This document shows, piece after piece, positions 27,152 to 36,256 of a DNA stretch of 64,000 nucleotides. Positions within the stretch are counted from its first letter, which is position 1. Every line of letters starts with the position of its first letter. The notes under the pieces were generated by a model, which was not told the origin of the DNA, searched no databases, and saw only the letters and a list, made by a program, of their open reading frames with translations. Position numbers and translations under genes: made by a program. The stretch is taken from the NCBI RefSeq assembly GCF_001723305.1, contig NZ_LPWF01000027.1:62001-126000 (forward strand), read 5' to 3'. Source of the DNA: Methyloceanibacter superfactus. GTDB lineage: Bacteria; Pseudomonadota; Alphaproteobacteria; Rhizobiales; Methyloligellaceae.

Positions 27152-27292
27152 CGGCCTCTCCCCTTCGGGACTTCAGGCACACAGGCCGGAACGGCCGGAA
27201 ACCAATTATTGATGGTGCTGGACCTCAATCTGAACCCGCGGGGCTCAAGACCGTTAGGAAGACACAGCCCGAAACAACCAACGGAGCCTCAC

Positions 27293-27645
27293 ATGCGCGT
27301 TATTCTGACTTCGGCAGCCGCCCTGGTCGCCGGCGCCCTCCTTCTCACTGCCGGCACGACGGCCGCCCCGGCCGCGCCGCTCTCTTCAATGGCGTCCTTG
27401 GACGCGGCGTCCACCGCCGTGCAAAAGGTCGATTGGCGCCGCCGCTATTACCGCCGCAATGGCGTCTGGCCGCCGGTCACCGGCCCGGGCGCGTGGTGGA
27501 GCCAGGGGTGGTCGTGGAAACGGATGATGGCGACGTGGTCGTCGTGGCGCCGCTGCGGCCCGCGAGCTGTGGCGAGTTCCATTATTGGAACGGCGTGGCC
27601 TGCGTCGACGCCCGCTTCAACGATCCCTATATCGGCCCAAAATAA
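27293..27645 (+). CDS. Small exported Trp/Arg-rich protein (one indel)
   Basis: The protein has a Sec signal peptide (VILTSAAALVAGALLLTAG, cleavage near residue 26-30) and a mature part with WRRRYYRRNGVWPPVTGPG. After a lost base near 27490 it continues in the other frame with VVVETDDGDVVVVAPLRPAS, CGEFHYWNGVACVDARF and a stop at 27645. Two cysteines may form a disulfide. Arg/Tyr-rich exported proteins of this kind are frequent in Hyphomicrobiales but have no assigned role. ACGGAG precedes the ATG. Confidence 0.7.
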
Positions 27646-27665
27646 CCGGCTGAGGACGCGATGAA

Positions 27666-27696
27666 GATCCGAGGGGCCTAGCGGGCCCCTCGGATC
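27666..27696. repeat. Perfect 13-bp inverted repeat
   Basis: GATCCGAGGGGCC (27666-27678) pairs perfectly with GGCCCCTCGGATC (27684-27696) around the 5-base loop TAGCG. It lies 20 bases after the stop of the exported protein and before the convergent OsmC gene. There is no T-run on either side, so it may be a transcript-end stabiliser or factor-dependent terminator for both genes. Confidence 0.6.
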
Positions 27697-27771
27697 GCCG
27701 CGATATTTGCCTAGCGATGCGCCGAAACGTGCCTTAGCCGGATAGCAGCGCGATCAGCGCCCGCGGCCTGC

Positions 27772-28350
27772 CTAGGCCGCTCTCTCAATGACGACAGGCA
27801 CCGGGCGGCAGACCGTATTGCAAACCGGAGATTGGGTCCGCGCCACGTCCAACAGATCTTCCAACATCTCGTCGGAGCAATCCGCCTCGATCTTCATGAG
27901 AATGCGGATCCGTTCGTAACCCGGTGACACGCTCTCATCGAGTCCAAGCATGCCTCGCATGTCGATCTCACCCTCAAGCTTCGTCGAGAGATGCCGGATC
28001 GTGATGCCGCGTGCCGCTGCGTGCAGCACGAGCGTGGTGGTGGCGCATCCCGCCATGGCGTGCAAGAGAAACTCCACGGGGTTGGCGCCCTCGTTGTCGC
28101 CGAGCAGGACAGGCGGCTCTCCGTTCATGAACTCGAACGGCTCCTCCCGGGAGTCGTCCTCACGCCCCGCTCCGTAGAAGTCGCGGATGGTGGAGCGGTT
28201 CGTCCCTCCGCTGATCCACGTATTGGCGGCCCGGAACTGGAACCTGGCCAAGCCCGGATCGGCCTTGATGGCATCAATCGTGTCGAAGGCCGCCTGGACA
28301 TCCAGGCCATTGACCATGACTGGCTGTGTCATTGCTTGCTGCGTTTTCAT
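27772..28350 (-). CDS. OsmC family peroxiredoxin-like protein
   Basis: This 192-residue OsmC/Ohr-fold protein has the two redox cysteines in HAMAGCATTTLVLHA and TQSPVCNTVCRPV. OsmC proteins reduce organic hydroperoxides with thiols. The N-terminal region (NTWISGGTNRSTIRDFYG) matches the OsmC subgroup of about 190 residues, larger than classic OsmC. I chose ATG 28350. It is divergent from a GlxA-like regulator 114 bases away, which may control it. Confidence 0.87.
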   Translation of the reverse strand: MKTQQAMTQPVMVNGLDVQAAFDTIDAIKADPGLARFQFRAANTWISGGTNRSTIRDFYGAGREDDSREEPFEFMNGEPPVLLGDNEGANPVEFLLHAMAGCATTTLVLHAAARGITIRHLSTKLEGEIDMRGMLGLDESVSPGYERIRILMKIEADCSDEMLEDLLDVARTQSPVCNTVCRPVPVVIERAA

Positions 28351-28464
28351 GCTTGATCTCCATTCGCATCTCGCCTCCCGCGCCATCGCGGCGGCTTCTA
28401 GGGATCAAGATAAGGAAGGCGTTTCCACCCCCTCAGATCGATATTCGTCAGAAAGGGTCGATTC

Positions 28465-29526
28465 GTGCCAAGATCGCCCGTCATGGAGACCTCGGCCCCT
28501 CCGATCGAAGCCCTAATCGTCGCCGTGCCGGAAACCGCGGGCTCGGCTCTCTACGGCATGGTCGACGTTCTGGCCTCCGCCGGCAATCTTTGGGAGGAAC
28601 TGGCCTGGACCGATACGCCGTATCATCCCATCCGCCCGCGAATCGTATCGCCGGTCGATGCGCCCTTCGTCTGCGGCAATCGCGTGCCGGTCACGCCCGA
28701 CCAATTCGTCGGCGACGATCCCTCCGCCGATATCGTCATCCTGCCGGAGTTGTGGCTCGCACCTGACGACGATCTCAAGGGCCGCTATCCGGACGTCCTG
28801 GATTGGGTGCGGCGGCGCTACCACGCCGGGAGCAGCATCTACTCCGCTTGTTCCGGCTCCGTGATGCTCGCGGCCACAGGCCTACTCGACAATAAGGAGG
28901 CCACTTCCCACTGGGGTTATGAGGATCTCTTCCGGACTCGTTACCCGAAAGTGCGCTTCCGCCCCGAGCCGCCGCTCGTATTCGCCGATCCTGCCGGGCG
29001 CATCGTCACCGCCGGCGGAACGACGTCCTGGCACGATCTGGCGCTCCATATCATCGCGCGCCATGTCAGCCCCGGCGAGGCCTTGCGGATCGCCAAGGTC
29101 TATCTCTTGAAGTGGCACAGCGAGGGGCAGCTTCCCTACGCCGCCCTGGTCCGTCCACAGCCCCACGCCGACGCAATCGTGCGCCGATGCGAAGAATGGC
29201 TTGCCGAGCACTATCGCGATGCCGAGGCTGTGACGAAGATGGCCGCGATTGCCGGCATTCCGGAGCGTAGTGCCAAGCGGCGCTTCAAGGTCGCGACCGG
29301 AACGACGCCCATCAATTATGTGCAGAGCCTGCGTATCGAGGAAGCGAAGCGACAGCTCGAGGCCGGGTCCGTCTCCTTCGAGAAGATCGCCGCGGACCTG
29401 GGCTATGAAAACCTTGCCTTCTTCCGCAGGCTGTTCAAGCGGTCGACCGGCCTGACTCCAGGTCAGTACAGAAGAATGTTCCGCCCGTTCATGGAAGCAG
29501 GCGGCGGCACGCTTCGAGGGCCGTAA
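28465..29526 (+). CDS. GlxA-type transcriptional regulator (DJ-1 domain plus AraC HTH)
   Basis: This 353-residue regulator has an N-terminal DJ-1/PfpI amidase-like domain (residues 12-190) with the nucleophile-elbow-like IYSACSGSVMLAATGLL, and a C-terminal AraC HTH domain (VTKMAAIAGIPERSAKRRFK, then AADLGYENLAFFRRLFKRST). It probably senses a small molecule and activates neighbouring genes. The GTG at 28465 has AAAGGG upstream; an ATG at 28483 is the alternative. The divergent OsmC gene is the likely target. Confidence 0.87.
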   Translation: MPRSPVMETSAPPIEALIVAVPETAGSALYGMVDVLASAGNLWEELAWTDTPYHPIRPRIVSPVDAPFVCGNRVPVTPDQFVGDDPSADIVILPELWLAPDDDLKGRYPDVLDWVRRRYHAGSSIYSACSGSVMLAATGLLDNKEATSHWGYEDLFRTRYPKVRFRPEPPLVFADPAGRIVTAGGTTSWHDLALHIIARHVSPGEALRIAKVYLLKWHSEGQLPYAALVRPQPHADAIVRRCEEWLAEHYRDAEAVTKMAAIAGIPERSAKRRFKVATGTTPINYVQSLRIEEAKRQLEAGSVSFEKIAADLGYENLAFFRRLFKRSTGLTPGQYRRMFRPFMEAGGGTLRGP

Positions 29527-29617
29527 CGTCTCCTTGCACGCCGACGGCAGCGGCGTGATCCGAGTGGCGCTGACACGCCTCGGATCTACCGCTGCACGGG
29601 CGGCGCCCCTCAGCCAA

Positions 29618-30037
29618 TCAATGGTGTGCCGCTACGCCTCTTACGCATTCGGACAGCAGGTCGCCGGACGTGGTCTGTCCGATATCGCCGAGACTGAGGA
29701 TACCGACCATCCTCTTTTTCCGATTGATGACCGGTAGCCTGCGGACCTGCAGTTCCTCCATGTGATGGATTGCCTTGGCGAGATCATCGTCCTCCCGACA
29801 GCAATGGATGCCGGGTGTCATGACATCGCGGGCGGTGGCGCGCTTGGCATCAAAGCCTGGCTGCGCGAGCCCTTTGCACACGATGTCACGGTCAGTGACC
29901 ATGCCAATAAGTTGGTCCCCCTCGCCGATCGGGATGGCACCGATATCATGCTGGCGCATCAGTCTGGCGAGGTCGACAATAGACGTGCCTGGGTCGACCC
30001 AGTTGACGCCCTTGTGCATTGCTTCTTTGACTTTCAT
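29618..30037 (-). CDS. CBS-domain pair protein
   Basis: This 139-residue protein is two tandem CBS motifs and nothing else: residues 7-60 (VKEAMHKGVNWVDPGTSI, then IGMVTDRDIVCKGLA) and 70-125 (ARDVMTPGIHCCREDDD, then RLPVINRKKRMVGILS). Such stand-alone pairs bind adenosyl ligands and are often stress-linked in Alphaproteobacteria. It is monocistronic; CAACGGAGG precedes the ATG. The target is not visible from the sequence. Confidence 0.9.
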   Translation of the reverse strand: MKVKEAMHKGVNWVDPGTSIVDLARLMRQHDIGAIPIGEGDQLIGMVTDRDIVCKGLAQPGFDAKRATARDVMTPGIHCCREDDDLAKAIHHMEELQVRRLPVINRKKRMVGILSLGDIGQTTSGDLLSECVRGVAAHH

Positions 30038-30142
30038 GGCTGGACCTCCGTTGCTGGCGTTTAGCTGTGCAGCGCCGGTTGCCCCCGTTTGACAATTATA
30101 CCGCAGATGGCGCTCGAGCGCACGGCCCCAGAGGCTCCCACC

Positions 30143-30528
30143 CTACGGAGGTGTTTCGTCAGGCACCTCCGTGCGTGGCCGTGTCGCTGGGTCGACGCCG
30201 GTTATCCCGCCGAGATAGGTCAGGATCGCATCGACCTGCTCGGTCGAGAATTGGATCTGCGGCATGTCCCGATGCCTGGAGCCCATGCCTTCGGCGAACC
30301 CGCCTTCAAGCTGCTCGATGGGATAGGTGAGATAGATCTTCCGTAGCGGCGGCGCCTTTTCCAGAGGGCTCTCGTCTGCCGCGCCGATGGCATGACAGCG
30401 CGCGCAATATTTCTCGAGAATAGCCTTGCCCTCGACGGCCGAGTCGTCGCCCGCGCCGCGCAACCCGTGCCGAGCGTCAGCAGCGCCAGGGATGCGGCGG
30501 CGAAGCGAAGGTGGACAAAGCGCGTCAT
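30143..30528 (-). CDS. Exported class I cytochrome c (one indel)
   Basis: The N-terminal frame gives a signal peptide (FVHLRFAAASLALLTLGTG). After a lost base near 30465 the other frame continues with GAGDDSAVEGKAILEKYCAR, the haem-binding CARCH, and a distal methionine in RDMPQIQF. The restored protein has about 128 residues and is a small periplasmic c-type cytochrome. AAGGGAG precedes the ATG at 30528. It may take electrons from a methanol or other C1 dehydrogenase; this is only a suggestion. Confidence 0.85.
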
Positions 30529-30585
30529 GGTCACTCCCTTCAGAGAACGGTACAGGGTCGGCTGACCAGGGTCGTCAGCGCAAGT

Positions 30586-31155
30586 CTACTCTGGCGCGTG
30601 CTTGTAGTGATCCTCGATCTTCTCGACCAGGATCCGCCAAGCCTCGTGCTCCTTGGGACCGGCCGTCTTCTCCACGGCGATCTGAAGATAAGCGAGCTCC
30701 TGCTCGACCTTCTCGCGCGGCAGCATCTTCAGGCGGCTGGCCAGGATCGCCGCCTCGATCACCGCCGCTTGCGCCCGGTTGAAGCCCTTGAACGGGGCGT
30801 GGGTCGCCTCATGCACGACGCGGCAATGAAAGCGCGGCCGCACCTCGTCCTCCTCGATCTCGTCGACCGTGAGCTCGATATGGGCCAGCGCGCCTTCGAG
30901 CACGGCGCCGGGAATGTGGGTCGCCGGCCGCACCGGCCACTCCTTGGTGCCGGTCAGGCAACCGGCAAAGACGAGCACGTCGTCGGTGAAGCTCGCCACG
31001 GCGAACGGATTGGCCCGCAGATTGTCCAGCGTGGTCGACGGGCGGAACGGCGCGATGACCCAGCCGTCGCCGTCCTCAATGAGGCCGAGCGGCGCGATAT
31101 AGGCGCTGCCGTCGTCGTTGAGCGTGGTGACGATACATTCGCGGATCATCGGCAT
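30586..31155 (-). CDS. DUF447 flavin-reductase-fold protein of the C1 cluster
   Basis: The 189-residue protein belongs to DUF447: IRECIVTTLNDDGSAYIAPL, VIAPFRPSTTLDNLRANPFA, and a C-terminal helical part with FNRAQAAVIEAAILASRLKM. DUF447 proteins have an FMN-binding split-barrel fold and are found next to H4MPT genes in methylotrophs and methanogens. The reaction is unknown; a reductase step in pterin or furan synthesis would fit. It closes the operon mfnB-folB-mfnE-DHPS-like-DUF447. Confidence 0.85.
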   Translation of the reverse strand: MPMIRECIVTTLNDDGSAYIAPLGLIEDGDGWVIAPFRPSTTLDNLRANPFAVASFTDDVLVFAGCLTGTKEWPVRPATHIPGAVLEGALAHIELTVDEIEEDEVRPRFHCRVVHEATHAPFKGFNRAQAAVIEAAILASRLKMLPREKVEQELAYLQIAVEKTAGPKEHEAWRILVEKIEDHYKHAPE

Positions 31156-31174
31156 GATGGCACCTTAGGCTGCG

Positions 31175-32575
31175 TCATGAGGTTTTGCCCTTCTTCTTGG
31201 CGAGCAATGTGTGGCCGGCCTCTTTGAGCCGCGTTCTGTCGTCGCTCGGCGTATCGGCGGCGACACCCCAATCGAGCGGGTCGTCTTGCGCGTAGCGTTT
31301 GGCAAGCCGCCAAGCGATCTCGGCCTTGGCCAGCTCGGCCCCGAGATAAAACGCATGGGGACCGTCCTCGTCGATCCCGAGCTTGGGAAACAGCTCGAAG
31401 ACGTCTTGCGCGACGTGATGGCCGTCCCGGTTATAGATGTGGACGCCGTCCTCGGCGATCTCGATGCGGAAATTCTTGTCCCGCACCGCTGCGGCGTTCT
31501 CGGCGATCTCCTCGGGCGTCTGAGGAAACGGCCGCTTCGCATGCAGGCATAGCAGCTCGTCGGTGTAGCCTTTGGGCAGCTCGCCGTCGGCGCGCGAGGC
31601 GAACATCAGGCGTCTGGCGACGTCATGCTCCTCGTAGGTGCGCCGCGTATGGGGACTGACCTGCACCACGAGCACGTTCTTGATCTTGAGCTCGGATGCG
31701 ATGCCGATCAGCATGGCCGTGGTGCCCGTGGTGTCGGCCTCGGTCAGCTCGGTGAGATTGCCGGTCCCCAGCAGGATCTCCACGTCGGGCCGCTCGCGGC
31801 GTAGCCGCGCATAGCGCTCCAACGACTGCATGAAGCCGAAATTGATCGGATCGAGCACGGGATCGGCGAGGTAAGGCCGCCCCTTGGCATCGAGCGCGTC
31901 CATGGCCCGGTAGAGCGAGGCCATGTCGCCGTGATCCTTGGGAATGAGGACGGGCACCGAGGACACCGCGTCGGCGATGTGGAGCGTGGACTCATTGAGG
32001 CTCAGCAAGTAATCGGCGCCGGCCTTGCCGCCGCGCAACAACTCGTCGGGATCGGCGGAGTCGATGCTGACCTTGTAGCCATGAGTCTTGAGGGCCCGCA
32101 CCGCGTCCTCGAGATGCGGAAACGGCGTGTCGGGCAAGCAACCGAGATCGATCACATCGGCGCCCTTGAAGGAGTAATCCTCCGCCAGCGCGAGAATCTC
32201 CTCGATGGTCATGGCCGTGGCGTCGATGATCTCGCCGAAGATTTGAATGTCGTATTGCGTCATGTCGGACGCTTTGCGCGCACGTCCGAAAAAGGCGGGA
32301 ATATCCTTGATTTCGTCCGGCCCGCGCACGACCGGCACGCCGTAGCGCTCGCTCAGGCGGTCCAGATCGGCCCGGCAGCGGCCCGGCAGCATGATCTTGT
32401 CCGCGTCGCCCCGATCGGGAAGCCGGCGCATGATGATCTCCTCGGTCATCAGCGCCGCCACCTTCACGCCGATGTCGAGCACCTTCCAGTCGAAATCCGC
32501 CTCCATGTCTTGAAGGACGGCCTCGAGGCGGGTTTGCGCCAAATGTCCGGTCAGAAACAGGATGCTCTCGGTCAT
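31175..32575 (-). CDS. Dihydropteroate synthase-like protein of the H4MPT cluster
   Basis: The intact 466-residue protein belongs to the family annotated as dihydropteroate synthase-related in H4MPT-using organisms. After an N-terminal domain (SILFLTGHLAQTRLEAVLQD), a TIM-barrel region shows FKGADVIDLGCLPDTPFPHL and GYKVSIDSADPDELLRG, typical of pterin-binding proteins. It then has LLGTGNLTELTEADTTGTTA. It probably joins the pterin to the ribosylaminobenzene unit, the step that replaces normal dihydropteroate synthase. The start overlaps nothing and follows the mfnE stop by 13 bases. Confidence 0.88.
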   Translation of the reverse strand: MTESILFLTGHLAQTRLEAVLQDMEADFDWKVLDIGVKVAALMTEEIIMRRLPDRGDADKIMLPGRCRADLDRLSERYGVPVVRGPDEIKDIPAFFGRARKASDMTQYDIQIFGEIIDATAMTIEEILALAEDYSFKGADVIDLGCLPDTPFPHLEDAVRALKTHGYKVSIDSADPDELLRGGKAGADYLLSLNESTLHIADAVSSVPVLIPKDHGDMASLYRAMDALDAKGRPYLADPVLDPINFGFMQSLERYARLRRERPDVEILLGTGNLTELTEADTTGTTAMLIGIASELKIKNVLVVQVSPHTRRTYEEHDVARRLMFASRADGELPKGYTDELLCLHAKRPFPQTPEEIAENAAAVRDKNFRIEIAEDGVHIYNRDGHHVAQDVFELFPKLGIDEDGPHAFYLGAELAKAEIAWRLAKRYAQDDPLDWGVAADTPSDDRTRLKEAGHTLLAKKKGKTS

Positions 32576-32588
32576 CGCGGGCTGAGCC

Positions 32589-33248
32589 TACTCGATCAGC
32601 GCCGCGCGGCGTATTGTCGGCGAGGCTCGCGGCAAGCGCCTCTTGATCGCCCTGGCCGAAGATGGCGGCCGCGACGCCGGTATCGGCCAGCATGGCGGGA
32701 AAGGCCTCGTCCACGACGCCGTCACGGGCGAGCTGAGCGGCGCTCAAGGGCGCATGCCGCCGCTCGACGGACTTTATAAGATAGCAGGTCTCGGCGCCCA
32801 GTTGCCCCGCGAGCCACAGAGCCAGGCTGTCGGAGGTCAGCCGCCAGGTGGCTTCCACGTCGGCGCGGCCCGAGACGAGTGTGTATGGCGCCCACACCGC
32901 GACATGGTCCCGGCCGAGGATTCCTCTAAGCGCTTCCGCGTCGTGGCCGACCTCGAAGCCCGGCCGCATGCCCGCCACCGCCCAAGCGAGCTGATCCATG
33001 GCGAGCAGCGCCATGCGGTGCGCGGCAGCATCGCCGAAGCCCAGCTGCTGCTGGCAGTTGCGCACCTCGTCGGCGAGCGCCCCTCCCCCCGGCACGATGA
33101 CGACGGGAACGGGACTTGCGGCGATCGCATCCAGCCAAGCGGACAGGGCTTGCGAGCGGATGACGCTGCCGCCGAGCTTGACGACGGTACGCGGCGCCTC
33201 GCAAGTGAGCGGCGCATGTGCGCCCCTTTGCAGCGCCCGGCCATCCAT
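32589..33248 (-). CDS. mfnE: Amino acid kinase-fold protein, MfnE-like (one indel at the end)
   Basis: MfnE phosphorylates the aminomethyl-furan methanol intermediate of methanofuran. The protein has the amino acid kinase fold: TVVKLGGSVIRSQALSAW, VVIVPGGGALADEVRNCQQQ, and TSDSLALWLAGQLGAETCYL with the LIKSV substrate loop. The C-terminus reads FGQGDQEALAASLADNT and then runs on through the next gene in the given frame. A one-base loss near 32605 hides the stop, probably TAG at 32589-32591. It sits between folB and the DHPS-like gene. Confidence 0.83.
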
Positions 33249-33251
33249 GCC

Positions 33252-33659
33252 TCAGGTCTCCGCCTTGCTCCGCACGATCTCGACACCGACGGCGCCGGGA
33301 TCCTTGTCGAGCTTCTCGATCCTGACCATGACGCGCGCCGCGCGGGGATGAGCGAGACAATGGTCGGCCACTTCCTCGGCCAGGGTCTCGACCAAATTGA
33401 TATGGCCGCGCGCGATGATCGATTTGATGCCCTTGGTGATGTAGTCGTAATCGAAGGCGTTGCCGATATCGTCGTCGAGCGCGCCGGTCGCGGGCATCAC
33501 GTCGACATCGACGGAGAAGCCCACGCGCTGGGTGACGCCCTTCTCGTTGGTGAACACGCCGATCTCCACGTCGAGCACGTAGTCGTGCACGAAGATGCGG
33601 TCGTGGGGCTTGCCCGTGTCGCGCGTGGAAGAGATGCGTCCCAGTCGCTTGTCCGTCAT
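33252..33659 (-). CDS. folB: Dihydroneopterin aldolase family protein
   Basis: FolB splits dihydroneopterin to hydroxymethyl-dihydropterin. The 135-residue protein has DRIFVHDYVLDVEIGVFTNE, GNAFDYDYITKGIKSIIARG and the catalytic-type INLVETLAEEVADHCLAHP. It carries a 20-residue N-terminal extension before the fold. Being in the methylofuran/H4MPT operon and not beside folK or folP, it may serve H4MPT synthesis. It ends three bases before the mfnE start. Confidence 0.88.
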   Translation of the reverse strand: MTDKRLGRISSTRDTGKPHDRIFVHDYVLDVEIGVFTNEKGVTQRVGFSVDVDVMPATGALDDDIGNAFDYDYITKGIKSIIARGHINLVETLAEEVADHCLAHPRAARVMVRIEKLDKDPGAVGVEIVRSKAET

Positions 33660-33696
33660 CGGTCCCGGTCCTGTGGCGGCTTTGTCGGTCGAAGCT

Positions 33697-34425
33697 CTAG
33701 CACAAAGCCGCGGCGCGCGGCTCCCGCATTTCCGTCTCGGACCGGCCCGGCTCCGCCGGAATCAGGCTGCGAATGCGGCGGCAGGCGGCGGAATCGAGGC
33801 CCGCGCTCCGACGTGCCCCATGGCACAGCGCGCCGCGAAAGCCGATGACGTCGGGGGAGAGCGCCAGCAAGGGCGCCACATGCGCGATGCGCAGCGCGCC
33901 GGCCACGCCCACGATCAACCCCTCGCGCTGACCCGCCGTCACGAAGCGGGCGATGTCGGGGATGCTCATATGGTCCAGAAGCGATCCCGTCCGTTTGCCG
34001 GCGGTGTCGAGCATCACGCCACGAGCGCCCATCGCCACCGCGGCGGCGACCGGGTCGAACGCCGGCATGGCGTCGGCAAAGAACACCAGGATGATGCCCG
34101 CGCGGCAGCGTTCGGCCTGCAAGATCTTGAAGCAGGCTTGCGGGTCGCCGCCAGGCAGCACGCCGAGCTTGACGTCATCGACGGCGCACGCCGCCGTGGC
34201 CCTCACCGCGCCGGCGACAAGGCCGGGATCCATGGGAAGATCGCCCACCGTGGCGCTGACCGGCACCCGGCCGGCGACCACGCTCACGCAGGCCTCGATG
34301 GTGACGAGGTCTACGGCACCGAGCGCGCCTTTGCCGGGATCCTTGAGATCGACGATATCGGCGCCGGCATCGAGCACGATTTGCGCCTCGTCGGCATCGC
34401 GCACGCTGGCGAGGAAGCGCGTCAT
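33697..34425 (-). CDS. mfnB: (5-formylfuran-3-yl)methyl phosphate synthase
   Basis: MfnB condenses two molecules of glyceraldehyde-3-phosphate to the furan core of methanofuran. The protein (242 residues from ATG 34425, with AAGGGGG upstream) has the DUF556/MfnB pattern: FLASVRDADEAQIVLDAGAD, IVDLKDPGKGALGAV, PVSATVGDLPMDPGLVAG, and GARGVMLDTAGKRTGSLLDH. The LKDPGKGALGA lysine is the Schiff-base type residue in the family. It is the first gene of the second cofactor operon. Confidence 0.88.
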   Translation of the reverse strand: MTRFLASVRDADEAQIVLDAGADIVDLKDPGKGALGAVDLVTIEACVSVVAGRVPVSATVGDLPMDPGLVAGAVRATAACAVDDVKLGVLPGGDPQACFKILQAERCRAGIILVFFADAMPAFDPVAAAVAMGARGVMLDTAGKRTGSLLDHMSIPDIARFVTAGQREGLIVGVAGALRIAHVAPLLALSPDVIGFRGALCHGARRSAGLDSAACRRIRSLIPAEPGRSETEMREPRAAALC

Positions 34426-34452
34426 GCGCGCCCCCTTCGGTCCGCCCAAGCA

Positions 34453-36144
34453 TCAGCGGAAAAGCCAGTCGAAGGCGCCGCCACCGCCGCCACCGCCGCC
34501 GCCACCACGCGCCCGCCGGCGCTCGTTGCGCGGCTGCCCGCCGAAACCCCACGAATCGGTATCGCGGCCGCGCGCCACCGGCGCCCGGCGCTCCTTGCGG
34601 AGCTTAATCTCGTTGGCATGGCCGTCCGGGTCCGTGACGACCACCGAGACCGCCTGCCAGTTCCATTGGGCCGCCCGCTCGCCCCAGCGCTGCGGCTCGA
34701 TGGACACGACCTTGTTGGCCCGCGTGTCGACGATGGCCACATATTCCAGCTCGTCGCCGCCGCCGAAATCGCCAGCGTAATATTTCAGCAGACCGATGCC
34801 GGACAGCGCGCCGCGCATCAGCTTCCATTCCAAGATCTTTGGCTTGCCGGCGCCGAACATCTCGAGCTCGACCCGCAGCGCTCCGTAATCCGGATTGCTC
34901 GCCATGTAGCGGCCCGGCGACGGCTCGGTCACGACCCAGCCGTCCATCGCCTCGCCGAGAGGCTGGCCCGTAGCCACCGGCACCTCCTGATTGAGGCGGA
35001 GAAGCGCGGCGCGGCTTTCGGCCTGGAACGGATCCTTGGCGAGCGCGCGCTGGTAGTCGTAGATGGCGTCATCGACGCGCTCTTGCGCCTCGTAGACGCC
35101 GCCGCGTATGCGCAAAGCCAGCGGATCGCCCAGGCTGAGCTCCAGCGCCCGGTTCACGTCCATCAGCGCCTCGTCGAGGGAGTCGGACTTGAGCTTCGCC
35201 TCGGCGCGCATGGCGTAAGCTTGGCGTTGTTCGGATCCATCTGGATGCGCGGGTGTAGTCGCCGATGGCATCGTCGTAGCGCTTGTTGTTGGCGAAGAGC
35301 ACGCCCCGCTCCACATAGGCCTCGACCAAATCGGGATTGAGCTCGAGCGCCGTATCGAAATCGGCGATGGCTTCCTTGAATCTGTTCTCCGCCGCATAGG
35401 CCTCCGCGCGCAGCAGGACGAGCTTGGGCTGGGGCACGTTGGGCTCGAGGTCTAGCGCTTGGGTGGCGTCCTCGGCAGCTTCGCTGAAATTATCGATGGC
35501 AAAATTCGCCTCGGCGCGATTGCGATAGGCGGCGGCATATTTCTGATCGAGGCTGATGGCCCGGGTGAGATCGCGCACGGCCGCATGATAGCGGGCCAGC
35601 TCCTCATGGGTCCGCCCGCGTCCGTTGAACGGCACCGGGCTTTGCGGCAGCAGCTCGGCCGCCTTGCGGAAGGACTGAAAGGCCTCTTCATATTGGCCGA
35701 GAGCGGCATAGGCGTTGCCGCGATTGTTGTAGGCGGCGCCGTAGGCGGGCTGGAGCTGAATGGCGCGGTCGAAGTCTTTGACGGCCTCCTCGGGGTGGCC
35801 GAGATCCATCAAGGCATTGCCGCGATTGTTGTAGACCGTGGCGCTCTCGGGCGAGAGTTGGATCGAGGCGTTGAAGTCGTCGATCGCCTCCCTGGTCTGC
35901 TTCATGCGCCATTTGGCGACGCCCCGGTCGCTATAGATGCTCGCCTGCACGAAGGTGGAGACGTCAGGGGTCGCCAGGGCCTCGTCATAAAGGGTGACGG
36001 CCCGGTCGAACTGACCGCGGATCATGGCGGCCGCGCCTTCGCGGGCGCGTAGCAGAATCTGGTCCTCGGCATGCGCCGGGCGGCCGCCCCGAGAACGAGG
36101 CCGGCGGCGAGAATCAGACGGAAATTGGCGCGAAAGAATGCCAT
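34453..36144 (-). CDS. Exported TPR-repeat protein with Gly-rich tail (two indels)
   Basis: The protein (about 560 residues) begins with a signal peptide (MAFFRANFRLILAAGLVLGA). A lost base near 36065 then leads to repeated TPR motifs, for example AVKDFDRAIQLQPAYGAAYN, AIADFDTALELNPDLVEAY and ALMDVNRALELSLGDP, at least eight in all. A second indel lies near 35240. The C-terminal third is a non-TPR domain (VVTEPSPGRYMASNPDYGA) and ends in a run of nine glycines before AFDWLFR. It probably acts as a periplasmic scaffold; the partner is unknown. Confidence 0.82.
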
Positions 36145-36256
36145 GGCGGCGATGAGCGGCTTTCCCTTGAGCGGCGTCTTCCCTTCATGTCTCCCATAAG
36201 GTTGGAGTGTGTCAACAAAGGGTCGCCCGGGGCTTCCCTGACCCAAGCGGCGGCGC

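Noticed and set aside
27666-27696. Phage or integron attachment site
   Set aside because: The inverted repeat lies between two convergent genes with no integrase, no direct repeats and no tRNA nearby; a transcript-end hairpin fits better.
33595-35340. A 581-codon plus-strand frame opposite mfnB and the TPR gene
   Set aside because: It is antisense to two recognised genes, of low-complexity composition and without a ribosome-binding site; a shadow of GC-biased codons.
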